A DNA stretch of 64,000 nt from Parasponia andersonii. Lineage: Eukaryota; Streptophyta; Magnoliopsida; Rosales; Cannabaceae. Made by a program: the position numbers and the translations under genes. The notes beneath the pieces were generated by a model. That model did no database searches, was not told the origin of the DNA, and saw only the letters and a list, made by a program, of their open reading frames with translations. Below, one piece after another: positions 10,205 to 22,379 of the stretch (its first letter is position 1; every line of letters begins with the position of its first letter). Where the stretch lies: positions 714,146 to 778,145 of the forward strand of contig JXTB01000169.1 in the NCBI GenBank assembly GCA_002914805.1, read 5' to 3'.

Positions 10205-12815
10205 ATGCCTCCGAGGAGAAGAATATTGAGACAAGAGCCTAGGGCTGAGACTCCTCCACCATAACAGCAAATCACTAGCCCTGTGGCAAACTTGTATGAT
10301 GCTTTTAGAGTATTACTGAGTCTAAGGATGCAGTGAGACCCTGAGGCCCATTAGGCTAATTTTTTTTAAGAACTTCATGAAGCTCAATCTGCCATTATTT
10401 GATGGAAGACCTGATCCTACCTTGGCTGAGAGATGGCTTAGAGATATCAAAAAGACTTTTGCTACTATTGGAATACCATCTGAGTTTCAAGTAACCCTTG
10501 CCAATTACAAACTAACTGACAGAGCTATTAATTGGTGGGAGACAGTCAAGTTGACTTAGGATGTGACCGATATGACTTAGGATACCTTTAAGGGATTGTT
10601 CAGGAGTCATTACACTAATACTAGTCATAAAGCTACTATGATTAGAGAGTATGAACGGCTCAAGTAGGGTGATATAACAATGAATGAATACTATATACGG
10701 CTTATGGAGTTGGCACAATATACCTATGCACTTGGAATAGATCCTACCCTCCAAATTGTCAACTTCATAAAGGCTTTGATACTAGCTATTTTGAGAAAGA
10801 TTATGACCCAACCCTTCAGCAACCTTGTTGACTTAGTTGTTGTAGCCCAAAAAGCTGAGGCTTTTCTTGATGATCAGTCAACAACGAGGGATCATGCAAG
10901 AAACAAGGGCAATGGGAGAAAGATAAACATGAAGAACCAAGGACAATAGCAAAGACAAAACTCTTAGAGCAGTGGAAGTAGCAACAGCAGTGGCTCTTCA
11001 GAGAAAGGTCGCTATGGACCCTATGAATACTTCAATTATGGACAGCAAGGCCACCAGAAGAAGGCTTGCCCTTACTGCCAACAAAAATCTCCATTGTCTC
11101 AGGGAGGACCATAGGGAAGTCAGAGTGCCTCAGTTCCTTTTTAGGTAATCAAATGAGACTAGTGCCATCAAGCTCAATCTCAGGCATTTACTTCCACTCC
11201 TTATCAACAGCCTTACAGTTCTCATTACCAACATCAGTATAAGCCACAAGGTTCAGGCAACAACCAGAGCTGTACATAGAATTTCGAGACTCCATAAAGT
11301 TCTAGAATCCAAGGAAGATGTAGATATGCTAGCACCGGTCCAGGAACTAGTAATAGCCACCCTGCCCAAGGAAGAGGAAACAAAGGAAAAGGCAAAGTTT
11401 CTGGTCAAGATTATACAGTTGTAGAGATAGATGAGGGTCATGACTACACTGGCAGAGGTGTTGTTAATGGTATGATTCTTATTTCTCACTCTTAGGCTCA
11501 TGTCTGATTTGATACTGGTGCTTCTCATTCCTTTGTCTCTACGTTGTTTGCACAAATGTTAGAATTGGAATGTTCTGTGTTAGATTATGTATTGAATTTG
11601 GAAATACCCATGGATGAAGTGACAAATATTTCTACTGTCTGTTGTGGTTGTCTTATTGTGATTGATGGTAGGAAGCTACTAACAGATTTGGTTGTGTTAC
11701 CTTTGCAACAATTTGATATAATTCTCAGTATCGATTGGCTATCCACATACCGAGCGTCTATTGACTATTTCAACAAGAGAGTTACTCTTTTTCCAAAGGA
11801 TGGGTATCTTATTGTCTACTAAGCTCATTTGAATCCTTTGAAATCGAGTCCTATTCTGAAAGCATGTATAGGTGGAAGGAAGAGGCTAGAGTGCTATGGG
11901 ACTTTGTTTGCCATTGATGGTGAGATAGGAACTAACGATCAGTACCCTTAGATATTAGTGGTTAGCGAGTTTCCAGATGTTTTTTCGGAGGATTTACTGA
12001 GGCTACCACCTGATAGGGAGATCGAGTTATGCATTGATCTGATTTCTGGAGCTCAACCAACTTCTATTCTAGCCTATCGCATGGCTCCAACAGAAATAAC
12101 TGAGTTGAGGGGTCAACTGGATGATCTTCTATCAAAGGGATTTATTAGGAGTAGTACCTCTCTATGGGTTGCTCTTATCTTATTTGCTAAGAAAGCTGAT
12201 GGAACGTTTCGGCTCTATGTGGATTACAGAAGACTGAATCAACTTACGGTGAAGAATAAGTATCCTTTACTAAGGATCGATGAACTATTTGATCAACTTG
12301 GTGGATCTAGATTCTTTTCCAAGAATGATCTTAGATCTGGTTATTATCAATTAAAGATCCGAGAAGAGGATATACCGAAAACTGCATTCAGGACTCGTTA
12401 TGGTCACTTTAAGTTCCTGGTTATACCTTTTGGTCTGACTAATGTTCTAGCAGCATTCATGAACCTTACGAACAGAATATTCAAGCCTTATTTGGATAGA
12501 TTTATGGTTGTCTTCATCGATGACATCTTGATTTATTCTAAGACTCGAGAAGAATATGGTAAGTGCTTGAGAACTGTGCTTCAAACCTTAAGAGATCATA
12601 AACTTTATACCAAAATATCCAAGTGTGACTTCTGGATGACAGAAAAAAAAATTTTGGGGCACGTTGTATCTCATAAAGGAATTTCGGTTGATCCTTCTAA
12701 GATAGAATTTTTTCTAGAATAGGAGAGACCGAAAAGTGTGTCTAAGATAAGAAGTTTTCTTGGTCTAGTAGGTTATTACTGCTATTTTGTTAAGAATTTC
12801 TCGAGATTTGCAATG
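10205..12815 (+). pseudogene. gag, protease and RT parts of Del/Tekay-like relic (fossil)
   Basis: The gag part begins near MPPRRRILRQEP at 10205 and includes LPLFDGRPDPTLAERWL (about 10380-10560), a typical gag core. A protease part around 11490-11820 shows FDTGASHSFVS and ILSIDWLSTY. The RT part, 11958-12815, shows [35 protein letters not shown], the catalytic [10 protein letters not shown], and [10 protein letters not shown] near the start of the connection to RNase H, then KIRSFLGLVGYY. RNase H and integrase are not seen. Together these once made the capsid-like protein and the copying enzyme. The reading frames are broken several times. Confidence 0.85.
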
Positions 12816-12830
12816 CTTTGACAAAATCCT

Positions 12831-13995
12831 ATTAGTTGAGATATATAATTTTTTATATGTATTTAGATCATAATAAAGATTCTAAAAGGTTTTATGAAAG
12901 ACTATAATTCAAGAAAATTTTTGTTTCCTACGTTTCCACTCAACTTCTCTCTCTTCCTCCATATGGGTGCACCGCCAAAAGAGCTCCACCATTGCTTGCC
13001 ACCTTCCGGCCATCGTCTAACTGCACCACTACCCAACGTCAACTTCCTAGCACCAGCAGCCACTAAGGCCACTGTTCACTAGAAAAATGCAACTTTGAAT
13101 GTGGGAGCTTTTGAATTTTCGACAATGATTCCAGCTATTTCAAGTCATAGATTTGGGCTCGTTAGATTCATCTCGTCAATAAAAATCTCAAGGTATGTAT
13201 TTTACAACTCCATTTTGCGCAGATTAAAAGTTGTTATGTGAGGTAGTTTAGGTGAAATGCTTGATTTTTCCATCCAGTTTTTAGAAATAACACAGATATC
13301 CTTTTCTAATCGAATATAAGTAAAATTTTATCCCTATCTCTAATTTGAACAGAATTGCCATGAGAAAAGAAAAAATTACCATTGCGCAGTTCTTTTTTTG
13401 TAAAAAAAAAAAAAGAATAAAAGGATTTTCAAGAAAAGTCTCTATTTTGTTTTAATATTTTTTTTTCCCTTTTTTACTTAGCTATTCATTTTAAAAGATT
13501 AAACTAAACTAATTTTTTAACAAAATTAAATACAGTGGTGGAATTTGCATCATTTTGTTAATCAAAGGGATTTTACTTTATTTTATTTATGAAATTAATG
13601 GAAGGAATAAATTCGGAATTTCGCGAAACTTAGGGAATATTTGTGTAATTGTCCGAGAAAAATTTAAATAAGATTCAAAGACAGCTCGAGAATTACCGAA
13701 GAACATGCTATATATCTCTTTTTCCAACGGAATAAAAGACACTGCAACCCCCAAAAAAAAAAGTTTACCTTGTGTTTGAATTATGGCAAATATCGTTATA
13801 ATCAATTTTAGTAATATGAGTTATCGACAATCCGGGACACGACCTGTCCTCTTGTTAAGTTCAGCGACATATGTGGTTTTATCATTAAAGGAAAATGACA
13901 TTTTAACGTGGGTAACTCACATGTTTTAAGAAAAGACATGTCGTTTTGACGTCTTGACTTGAATGTAACCTACGTACAAGAAGAAGTAAACGACA
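12831..13995. other. Intergenic, possible repeat debris
   Basis: No gene is seen. The first 450 bases include a CT-rich block followed by GC-richer, proline-coding sequence (12940-13080) that resembles the leader-like blocks of plant Gypsy LTRs, so it may be debris of another LTR. The rest is AT-rich with no coding pattern. Confidence 0.4.
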
Positions 13996-14231
13996 AGTAG
14001 TTTTCCTGATTTTTTTTTTTTTTTTTGCTAGAAAAAAATGGCGGATGAGATCTCCGTGGTGAGTCACTTCCCAAAGCCACCCCCATTCGGTTAGGCTCCT
14101 AAAGATGATGTGCAGGTTTGAATCTTTGACCTCACTCTCCTAAATGAAAGAAGGCCTTTAGGTAGAGCACCTTACCACTTTGACCACCTTACCACTTTGA
14201 CCACCCTCTTAGGAGGAGCAGTAGTTTTTCT
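13996..14231 (-). mobile_element. tRNA-derived SINE with target-site duplication
   Basis: On the minus strand the element begins near 14219 with TGGTCAAAGTGGTAAGG (box A-like) and continues to AGATTCAAACCTGC (box B-like), the two internal promoter boxes of RNA polymerase III. It ends in poly(A), seen as T17 on the plus strand at 14010-14026. It is flanked by an imperfect 12-bp target-site duplication: AGTAGTTTTCCT (13996-14007) and AGTAGTTTTTCT (14220-14231), 11 of 12 identical. The box A region is duplicated head to tail (CCACTTTGACCACCTTAC repeated around 14173-14205). It would move using LINE enzymes. The family name is not known. Confidence 0.8.
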
Positions 14232-14699
14232 AGCTGATAATTAATGAAAAGGATACTGAAACATATTTAAAGGAAAATACTAAACGCATAGTTTCGGAAA
14301 AGACTTGGAAAGAAATTTAGTCTGACAAAATTTGTCAGAAATTATTCCAATATTTTCAACCTACCAACTTGCCCCTCTTTATCTATGTAATTATAAAATA
14401 AACAGGTCACTTCTTTTTTTCGCTTGAACCTATAGGTGATTTAGAGTAAGGCAAGTCTGCGTACGCACCAACTCTCGAGAATGGTATTGGTATACACAAA
14501 TATGTTATGCGCATGTTATATAATTATATACAGGAGATAATTGCAAAGAATGATAGATAATTTATTTACGTATAATAAAAGTTATATATGTACATATTTT
14601 TCTTTAATTATCTTGTTATCGTTATTAACTAATGTCATTAATGATCCTATACATGACCTTGAGATATTAATGCTGAACCACTCATAGAGTGTAAAATCC
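14232..14699. other. Intergenic with small palindrome
   Basis: No gene is seen. TCTGACAAA-A-TTTGTCAGA at 14321-14339 is a perfect 9-bp inverted repeat with one spacer base; it may be a chance structure. Confidence 0.5.
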
Positions 14700-15990
14700 C
14701 TTAAAATAGTAAGGGTATTTGGGTCTTTTGATCTAAATTTTTTCATTAAAAAAAATTGAATTATTGAATGAATATGGACTAGATAAAGTCTAGGAACATT
14801 TGGGTTTCTGTGAAAGGAAAATATTAAATAAGGACTAAAGTTGCAAATAAACATGGGCGTAAATGAAAGGAATTTTAAAAATCTGAGTTAAAGTGTAATT
14901 AATATGAATAGTACACACTCAATCATTTTGTGACATGTGTTATAGTTATTAAAAATTTTACATAAATCCCTTTGTTCCTTCTCTTCGTAGCCAGATCCCC
15001 CTAGAGAATTTGAAATTCTCTCAAATGGCCACTGTTTACGACGAACCGAACGGTCGGCCTCTGCCGCAGACACGCCTGCTCGGGTGAAGCGCTGGCTACA
15101 GACGAAGCCGTGACAATCGTCCCCACTATGATTCATGGCCCGACAGTGGAAATCGAGCTCCTCAAAATTTCCGGTCGCCAAACAGTTTAGTCAGTCGTAT
15201 TCTGTCATCCGACATCGAAACAACACATCTCCAGCACGTCTGGACAACTCTCATCATCACCATCAGTTTCCCGCTAGTTGTCGATACCAGCTCACTATTG
15301 GTGAGTATTTTCTAGATTTGATAATTTTGTTTATTTTAAAATATGGTATTTTTATAATTATTTTTATAAAATAATTATTTAGGACATAAAAATTATATGT
15401 GTTAGAGGAGTTAAAATCACGAAGAAAAATGATTTTATAGTGTCAAAATGGTATCCGGACTTACATTAATTTTCGATTTTAAAAAGTTGCTATTTTTCTA
15501 AATATTTTGAAAAAGTGATATTTTTGTAATTTTTGGATTTTTAAGCGCATTTAAGGTTCGGAACCTTGTAACTGAATTCCGATTACGAATTTGGACTTAG
15601 TGAGGTAGAGAGATGAATTTTGATATAAAGTAAGATTATGTTTCAAAGTTGCACGAAAATCTAAAAAATGACTCGTGAATAGTATTGTTTTGTGTGCAAC
15701 GAGCTAGGTCCAGTTTCGGAACCCACTTTTGACAAATTTTATAACTAACCTAGCATTTTTAGGTGCTCTGAATTTAGTGGTGATCTCTGTTTCTTCATCT
15801 GAGGCTCTAGTGGCACTTTTTCAAGTGAACTTACCAGAATTCCGAAATAATATCGAGCATCCAAGTGACCATCGGGACTTTTTTTTAGCGTCGTTAGCTT
15901 TATATAGCTACCATATTGAAGTAGGGGTTCAATTACCTAGTTTTATACTTATTTTGAATTTATAATTACATTATAATTGATTTATAAAAA
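14700..15990 (+). repeat. Old LTR relic of Del/Tekay type (fossil)
   Basis: The order and content of blocks match the LTR at 7820-10081: a GC-richer leader block, a GGTGAGTATTTTC block (15300-15312), AATATGGTATTTTTATAATT (15339-15358), and TGCTCTGAATTTAGTGGTGA (15763-15782), followed by AGTTTTATACTTATTTTGA. By eye the identity is well below that expected for sister LTRs of a young element. It is probably a fragment of an older related insertion. No gene is seen in it. Confidence 0.6.
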
Positions 15991-16138
15991 ATCATGTTCA
16001 CACGATAGTTTAATAAAATTATAAAAACACATTGGATTATACTAGGATTAAACTGTAGATTTCATATATATTTATATATATATATATATATATATATGTT
16101 TACTTTAAATTATGATTAGGAAGTAATACAGCAGAAAA

Positions 16139-16760
16139 GCTTCATGAGCTAATTTCCTTTTTTTTTGTCGGTTATTTATTTTGTTGGAATGTAGTTGAAT
16201 AATTTTGGATTTTACTGGATAGTTGGGATGATAAGACCGATAATTTTGGATTTTCAATTTTTTTATTAATTGAAAAAAATGGTCATCAACTTTATCCATG
16301 AGTTTTCGTCGCGATTGGAACCACGCTTTTTCAACATCAGATTTAGTTTTCTAAATGTTCTATCTTACATGGTCAAAAATAGTTGAATGCTTCATGAGTT
16401 AATTTTCTTTTTTTTGTTATTTATTTATTTTGTTCGAATGTAGTTAAATAATTTTGGATTTTACTGGGTAATAGGGATGATGGGGCAGGTAATTTTGGGT
16501 TTTCAATTTTTTTTATTAATTAAAAAAAATGATCATCAACTTTCTTAATGAGTTTTCGTAACGATTGGAACCATGCTTTTTCAATATCAGATTTGATTTT
16601 CTAAATGTTCTATCATACATGGTCGAAAATAGTTGAATGCTTCGTAAGTTAATTTCTCTTTTTCTGTTATTTATTTATATTGTTCCAATATAGTTGAACA
16701 ATTTTGGATTTTACTGGGTAGTGGGTTTTCAATTTTGTTATTAATTAAAAAAATTGGGCT
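16139..16760 (+). repeat. 250-bp tandem repeat, 2.5 units
   Basis: Units start at 16139, 16389 and 16639, each at GCTTC(A/G)T(G/A)AG(C/T)TAATTT, with a period of exactly 250 bp. Shared blocks include ATAATTTTGGATTTTACTGG, GATGATAAGACCGATAATTT, ATCAACTTT and GATTGGAACCACGCTTTTTC. The third unit is partial and ends around 16760. Nothing in it codes for protein. The unit may once have been part of a transposon. Confidence 0.9.
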
Positions 16761-17397
16761 TCTTTTTGGAGGGTAAATGGGTCGTAATTTGTCCTATATT
16801 TCATCATGAATTTTAGTATAGGATATAAAATGATAGTGATCCTATACCATTAAATTCAACTGAAGCCTACTGGAAAAAGAAAAAGAAAATACACGAGATG
16901 TAAGTGACATATAAGTAAATTCAAAAGCCAGATAATTAGCTTTCAAAAAAAAAAAAAGCCAGATAATTAAAGTTCCATAAGGAACATCATTTAATTTGTT
17001 CTTTCAAATCACCTTCAGCAAAGAGCAGTCTTTGACCATATAAATTCGTTGTTTGGATCTTAAAAGGTTCAGATAAAAAAAAATCCTATAAATACTAGAT
17101 AGGAGAAAATAAAAATAAACAAAAACCACGTTGATTTAGATTCTATTATAACGAAATCTTCATATATATAAATTCACGGGAAAAAAGAGTAAATAGGCCG
17201 GCCTTCACACGGATGGAGTAACTATTAAAAGAATTAATTAAAAAGAAAGAGCAAAAACATAAAGCCAGTGACGAATTTTCCGAGGTGACATCATTGACTA
17301 GTCTTGAAGTTTCAACCCATAGGAAGGTCAACGAAGATGTATAGACAATGATTTAATAACTTGTGTATTACAGGTGCAAAATAAATGTAAGAATTTT
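16761..17397. other. Intergenic AT-rich stretch
   Basis: No gene is seen. A (TA)n microsatellite lies just upstream at about 16066-16096, before the 250-bp array. Confidence 0.5.
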
Positions 17398-17922
17398 TTT
17401 TTAGGTATTGTTTTTACTAATTTAAATAGTCATGCACATTTTTTTATAATTAAAAAAAAGAAAGAAAAATAGTAAATAATAATTATTTATTTTTATTATT
17501 TTTTAACTATTCAAATTACAGTAGTAGTTCGATCATAATCAAATGATCAAATAACGAAAAAATAATTATCTATAGATCGGTAAAAAGAAATACCTATTAG
17601 ATCATAAACTTTCATATATTCAACGATAATAAAAGAATGCCAACACTACTACTCCTCCAGGTAACCAATCTAGAAAAGATATAAATATATATATATATAT
17701 ATATATATTCTCAATCTAATAAGTATTTTTTGTACGGTATTTATTTTTAGCTATTAGATCATAATCTAATGTTCACTATAATTTAGATAATTAAAAAATA
17801 ATAATAAAAATAAATACCTATTGTTTAGTATTTTTCTCTCCTAAATTTTTACCTTAAACGACATGTATAATAAATTTTAATTATGCAAAATAATACTTAT
17901 AGATAAATAAAAAAAAATACCT
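17398..17922. mobile_element. Foldback (MITE-like) element
   Basis: Near-terminal TTAGGTATTGTTTTTA (around 17401) is inverted at the right end as AAAAAAAAATACCTAA (around 17920). Internal arms also pair: ATTTATTTTTATTATTTTTT (17484 on) against AAAAAATAATAATAAAAATA (about 17790-17815), followed by matching AACTATTCAAATTAC and ATAATTTAGATAATT. No coding sequence is present. A (TA)n run lies at 17683-17708. Exact ends and target-site duplication could not be fixed. Confidence 0.55.
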
Positions 17923-17956
17923 AATGAATTGGTGTTATATGTGCATTAGTAATGAT

Positions 17957-18105
17957 AAAAATCAATCTCGGACTTGATTCGCCCGAATTCTTTCTGACTT
18001 GTTATTGCTTGACTGAATGAATAAACCATTGTTCCATACAAACTGCCACCCCGACCCAAAACTAAAATGGACTCGAACGAAGTTGAGGTAAAAGTGGAGG
18101 AGCAG
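17957..18105. other. GC-richer fragment of unknown origin
   Basis: A 149-bp stretch, clearly richer in GC than the DNA to its left, abuts the Tat LTR. It has an open frame on the minus strand (including GRGGSLYGTMVYSF), but no family was recognised. It may be an exon relic or a piece of another repeat. Confidence 0.3.
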
Positions 18106-18941
18106 TGTGGGACCCGTTCCAAAATCACATACCATGTGGACAATTAAGTGGCAGAACAGGTCACAAACAGGGCCCACCGTCCGACATGTGTCTAGAGTGA
18201 CTAGCTAAAGGCCACGCGAACTGCACGTGGTACCACATCGACCATTGGGCTGTCCGAGATTAGGGCCGAGCCCATCCCAGACCCTGGATGGACTCGGCCC
18301 AGTCCGATCCTTACTTCGACAGCTGGGGGTCGGAAGTCCCGAGGGTCTTCCACCAGAGTACAATGGAAAACAACTCACAGCTCCAGACCCAGACAGAGCA
18401 TTTAATGCGATCTTGAGTAGGTGTGCGCAGGGGGCAAGGCGTCCTGACAGAACGTCGATTTGTCTAAATCTTGCCCCTGACAAACTCGAACCATAGGAGA
18501 CGGCAGAAACTAGGCTACAGCGGTGCAGGGGGGATCACGATAATCTCAGCCCGTGACCTCTGAAGAAAGTCTTGACGAAAAAGGTACTCGGTCCTGAGAT
18601 TGAGAACCAGGAGGTTCACAGTTTCATGACTATATATATATGAGCCATGCGTCCCCAAAAAAGGGCATGTACGCATACAAAAAGAAATATTTAAAAGTTT
18701 ACGAGCAAGAAAAAAAGATATACTCATACAGATATAGAGAAAAACTGAATCTTTGCTACCGAATCTCAGGGGTAAATATCTGACTTAAGCATCGGAGAGT
18801 CTTTGCAGGTGGCCACCCCCGCCTCTCCAACCCTGCCTAAAGTCAAAAGCTCTTTGGGATAGCAAGGACACGTGAACAATTGGAGGATACAACACCGACA
18901 GTTCAGAGACACGTGGACAGTTGGTGAAAACCGCTCCAACA
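18106..18941 (+). repeat. 5' LTR of Tat element
   Basis: 836 bp, beginning TGTGGGACCCG and ending GCTCCAACA, pairing with 29881-30715. A TATA run (TATATATATA, 18631-18640) lies two-thirds in and probably serves as the LTR promoter. Transcription would then begin around 18665, inside the LTR. Confidence 0.9.
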
Positions 18942-18944
18942 GTT

Positions 18945-18961
18945 TGGTGCCGTCTATGGGA
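18945..18961 (+). other. Primer binding site of Tat element
   Basis: TGGTGCCGTCTATGGGA follows the LTR end by three bases. It is the expected position and resembles the Asp-tRNA-type sites (TGGCGCCGTTGCCGGGG) of related plant Gypsy elements, with several differences, so the tRNA assignment is tentative. Confidence 0.65.
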
Positions 18962-19046
18962 AACCATTTTTCTTTGAGTGCGAGAGGAAGAGTCGGAGTC
19001 TCACGATCGCATTCTCCCCGAACAAGAAGCCATACAGCATTGGAAG

Positions 19047-20570
19047 ATGGCACCTTTAAGAATGACAACCAGAAGTACACGTCCCGACGCTGACGGGAAT
19101 CCACCCGACGCCGAAGGAAGCTCCTGGGGAGCACAGCCTGGACTGGAGCAAAAGCTGGACCAGATGCTCGCCGCACTGGCAGAAGCAAGACGGAAAGAAG
19201 AAATTGCCCACAAGGCCGTCATGGGCTTAAAAGATGAAGTCGCAGAGATAACACCCGCCTCGAGGGGCTGCTAGCAAGCGAAGCCAGGAGCGAGCGAAGG
19301 GAAGATTTCGACACAGAAGTCCAACAAGAGACCGAGGGCCAACTACTGAGGGAAACGCCCGCCCCATCCTGATCACGAATGTAGGGAGAGCAACAAAGCC
19401 GGACAAGGCCATTCCGAGCCGGAGCGGCGGAAGCCAGAAGATAGTAAGAAAGCCTTGAAGGTGTGTTTCCCAACTCGAAGCAAGAAATGATGGCATAGCT
19501 GAGTAAGAGGCTTGGGGCCCATCAGAGCCAAACTCCCGATGACCTGGCTGAGCAAACTGTGTGAGGGATCGGCTGAACGGCCTTTGCCAATTGGATCCAG
19601 ATGGAGCCCAAGCCGAGAGACTTCACTACTCCAACTTTCAGGCCGTTCGAGGGGAAAATCGACCCCCTCGATCACATATATCATTTTCAGCAGAAGATGG
19701 CCTTGGAAACCAGGGATGAAGCTATAACCTACAAGGTCTTCTCCACAACCCTGACAGGACCGGCTCTATTATGGTTCAGACATCTTCCAGAGATATCCAT
19801 AAACTGGTTCGAGGATTTTTACAAACTTTTCTTGAAGCTGTACGCGGATGCTCGGAGGCAGCAGAAATCCATGCGAGACCTAGACCGGCTGGAACAAACC
19901 ATCAACGAGTCTCCGAAAGAATAACTGACACGTTTCCTGTAGGTGATGTCCCTAGTGCACAACGCTGATTCGGTCCAAGCCGCGAGTTCGTTCGTTAGGG
20001 GCCTGTAGCCAGGCTCGATGCTGTCAGACCACCTGCTCTTGAACCTTCCGTACGATATGGCAGACATCCAAGCCAAATCGGAAGGGGTATTCAGGGTATT
20101 GGAAAGTCGGCAGAAAACACCTAAGGCATCAGCTGCGATAATAACAGCACCGGCACAAGCCCCAGACCTGTAAGGTGTAAAGAGGCCCATGCCAGACCGA
20201 AGGCCAGTTCTGAAACAGGAAGCCCCCACCCTGGGCGGTCCAGAAGGCGGCAAGAGGAGGAAGGTATCCTATGACCCACTACTGAAGTACGAGCTCAACA
20301 CACCGATCGATGTGATCTACCTCCAAAATAAGGACAGAGGCATTTTCAAAGACCTGCCCAAATCCGCCGTTCCTGAGCACATGAAAAACAGGAATAAGTA
20401 CTGCCAATTTTACAAAGATCACGGACATGACACCATCAACTGCCGCAATCTCTATGCGCAGGTCATGGTGTCGATTCATGCTGGCAAATTGAGGCAGTAC
20501 GTAAAGACTGGCGGAATCCAGCCGCGGGAAGACGCCACTAGGCCCGACAAAGGCAAGCATACCTAGGCCT
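19047..20570 (+). pseudogene. gag part of Tat element (fossil)
   Basis: The likely start is the ATG at 19047 (MAPLRMTTRSTRPDADG). It is followed by a helical, coiled-coil-like stretch (KLDQMLAALAEARRKEE), the gag core (FRPFEGKIDPLDHIYHF to about 19924), and a zinc-knuckle-like motif CQFYKDHGHDTINC at about 20400-20442. This protein would form the particle shell and bind element RNA. The C-x2-H-type knuckle is a form often seen in Tat elements. The region is broken. Confidence 0.8.
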
Positions 20571-20599
20571 CTAGGTCAGGAGACCAGGCCCTGAGGATA

Positions 20600-21187
20600 G
20601 TGCCGACCATCGTGGGCAGACCCGAGCAGGCCCAGGGTTCGGAAGAGAAGGAAAAGTGCTTAAGAAAAACTAAGGAGAGTGTGAAGCGCCTGAGGGGGAT
20701 GAGACATTCCGTTAACCATTTGAGGAAGGGTGAAAGCTGCGCCTCCACCACCCCCATCGCCTTCACCAAGCAAGATTTGACCACAGTGCGCCTGCCACAT
20801 GACGACCCCCTGGTGATTAAGTTACAGATCGACTCCGCATTGGTCGGAAGGGTCCTGATCGATGGTGGAAGTAGTGTCGATATCTTGTTCCTCAGCACGT
20901 TCGAGAACATGGACCTTAATCAGAGTGCGCTCAGGCCGACCTGTCAGCCGCTATTCGCTTTCGATAGTACCAAGGTCACCCCCTTGGGCATTGTGACCTT
21001 GATGGTATGCACGACGAATAGATGTTTGGATGTGGACTTCGTCGATATCGACTGCTCGTCTTCCTTCAACGTCATCATGGGGAGAGGATGGATCCGCGCC
21101 ATGCATAGAGTCGCTTCCATCCTCCACCAGGTCTTAAGATGTCAATCAAAGGATGGTACCTATACGACAGACATCAAAGGAGACTAG
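20600..21187 (+). pseudogene. Protease part of Tat element (fossil)
   Basis: An aspartic-protease-like fold is shown by VLIDGGSSVDILF (the catalytic D-G-G-S form common in this lineage), then a second lobe around FNVIMGRGWIRAM. It would cut the gag-pol polyprotein. It sits between gag and RT as in other Gypsy elements. Family and position are clear; activity is not expected in a fossil copy. Confidence 0.8.
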
Positions 21188-21346
21188 GCCTCCGCGAGGA
21201 AATATTTTTCAGCAGCCCTGAAGGGACCTGGTGCGAGCACTAACGTCCTGATGGGGGACGAATAGCAATCAATAGACCGTCTGCCAGCGTACATGAAATA
21301 GATCGAGGAGGAGTCTGACGGTCCAGAGTCTACGATTGAGGAGCTG

Positions 21347-22250
21347 GTGGCAGTCCCTTTGAAAGAGGCGGAGCCGATGAAGGTAATATTAGTCGGGGCC
21401 CTGCTGCCTGAAGAGAAAAAGAATGAGTTGTTAGGATTCCTGAGGCGGAACCAAGACATCTTCGCTTGGTCCCACGACGACATACCTGGGATTGACCCCA
21501 CGCATGCCTGTCATCGATTGAACATAGACTCGAATTTCCCTTCAGTCAGGCAGAGACCTCGAAGGTTCGGGCCAGGAAAAAACAGGGCGATCAACAAGGA
21601 GGTAGAGACGCTATTGGAAAACGGCCTAATCATAGAATACGTATACCTGTCCTAGATCTCTAACCCAGTGGCAGTGAAGAAGAAGAACGGCGACGACCGA
21701 ACTTGTATAGACTTCACCAACTTGAACAAGGCTTGCCCGAAGGATAGCTTTCCCCTATCAAATATCGACCAGATGATAGACATAACGGCAGGATTCGACA
21801 GAATGAGTTTTTTGGATGCCTACTTGGGATACAACTAGATCCCCCTATACGAGGAAGACCAGATCCACACGACATTTATCACAGAGCGAGGTTTGTACTA
21901 TTATAGACGCATGCCGTTTGGTTTGAAGAATGCGAGGGAGACCTACCAGAGGCTCATGAACAAAATGTTCACCGGACAGCTAGGAAAAACTATGGATGTC
22001 TATATCGATGATATGGTCGTAAAGAGCAAAGAAAGCTCGGGTCATCTGGGATATTTGGACGAATGTTTAAACCCTAAGAAATGCGCGTTTGGGATGTCCT
22101 CCGGCCAATTCCTGGGACACATCATAAGCAGAAGGGGTATCGAGGCCAACTCTACCCAGTTATCCTCTATCGCAGACATGCAAAGACCCCCGACTATTCG
22201 AGAATGGGAAGATAGCCGCCCTCAGCCAGTTCGTCTCCAAGATGTCTGAC
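21347..22250 (+). pseudogene. Reverse transcriptase part of Tat element (fossil)
   Basis: RT motifs appear in order: AVKKKNGDDRTCIDFTNLNK, CPKDSFPLSNIDQMID, MSFLDAYLGYN, MPFGLKNARETYQRLM, the catalytic block VYIDDMVVKSK, and KCAFGMSSGQFLGHI of the thumb/connection start. This enzyme copies element RNA into DNA. The motif set is typical of Tat-lineage Gypsy elements (CPKDxFPLP-type motif). Broken copy. Confidence 0.9.
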
Positions 22251-22379
22251 TGATGCAAGCCCTTTTTCCAGTGCACAAAGAGAAGCTCCACTATTGCTTG
22301 GGGGGAGGAACAGGACAAGGCACTGACAGACCTCAAGCTGTACTTAAGTCACCCACCCATCCTGGCTTCCCCGGTAGAG

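Larger units (their letters stand above)
7820..12830 (+). mobile_element. Del/Tekay-like Ty3/Gypsy relic (fossil)
   Basis: An LTR-like region (about 7820-10081) is followed by a methionine-type primer binding site, gag, protease and reverse transcriptase parts, after which recognisable element sequence stops near 12830. Integrase is not seen. The order gag-protease-RT and the RT motifs place it in Ty3/Gypsy, most like plant chromoviruses of the Del/Tekay type. The element is broken, with at least several breaks. The left limit is uncertain. An LTR-like piece of the same broad kind at 14700-15990 is too diverged to be taken confidently as its partner LTR. Confidence 0.75.
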
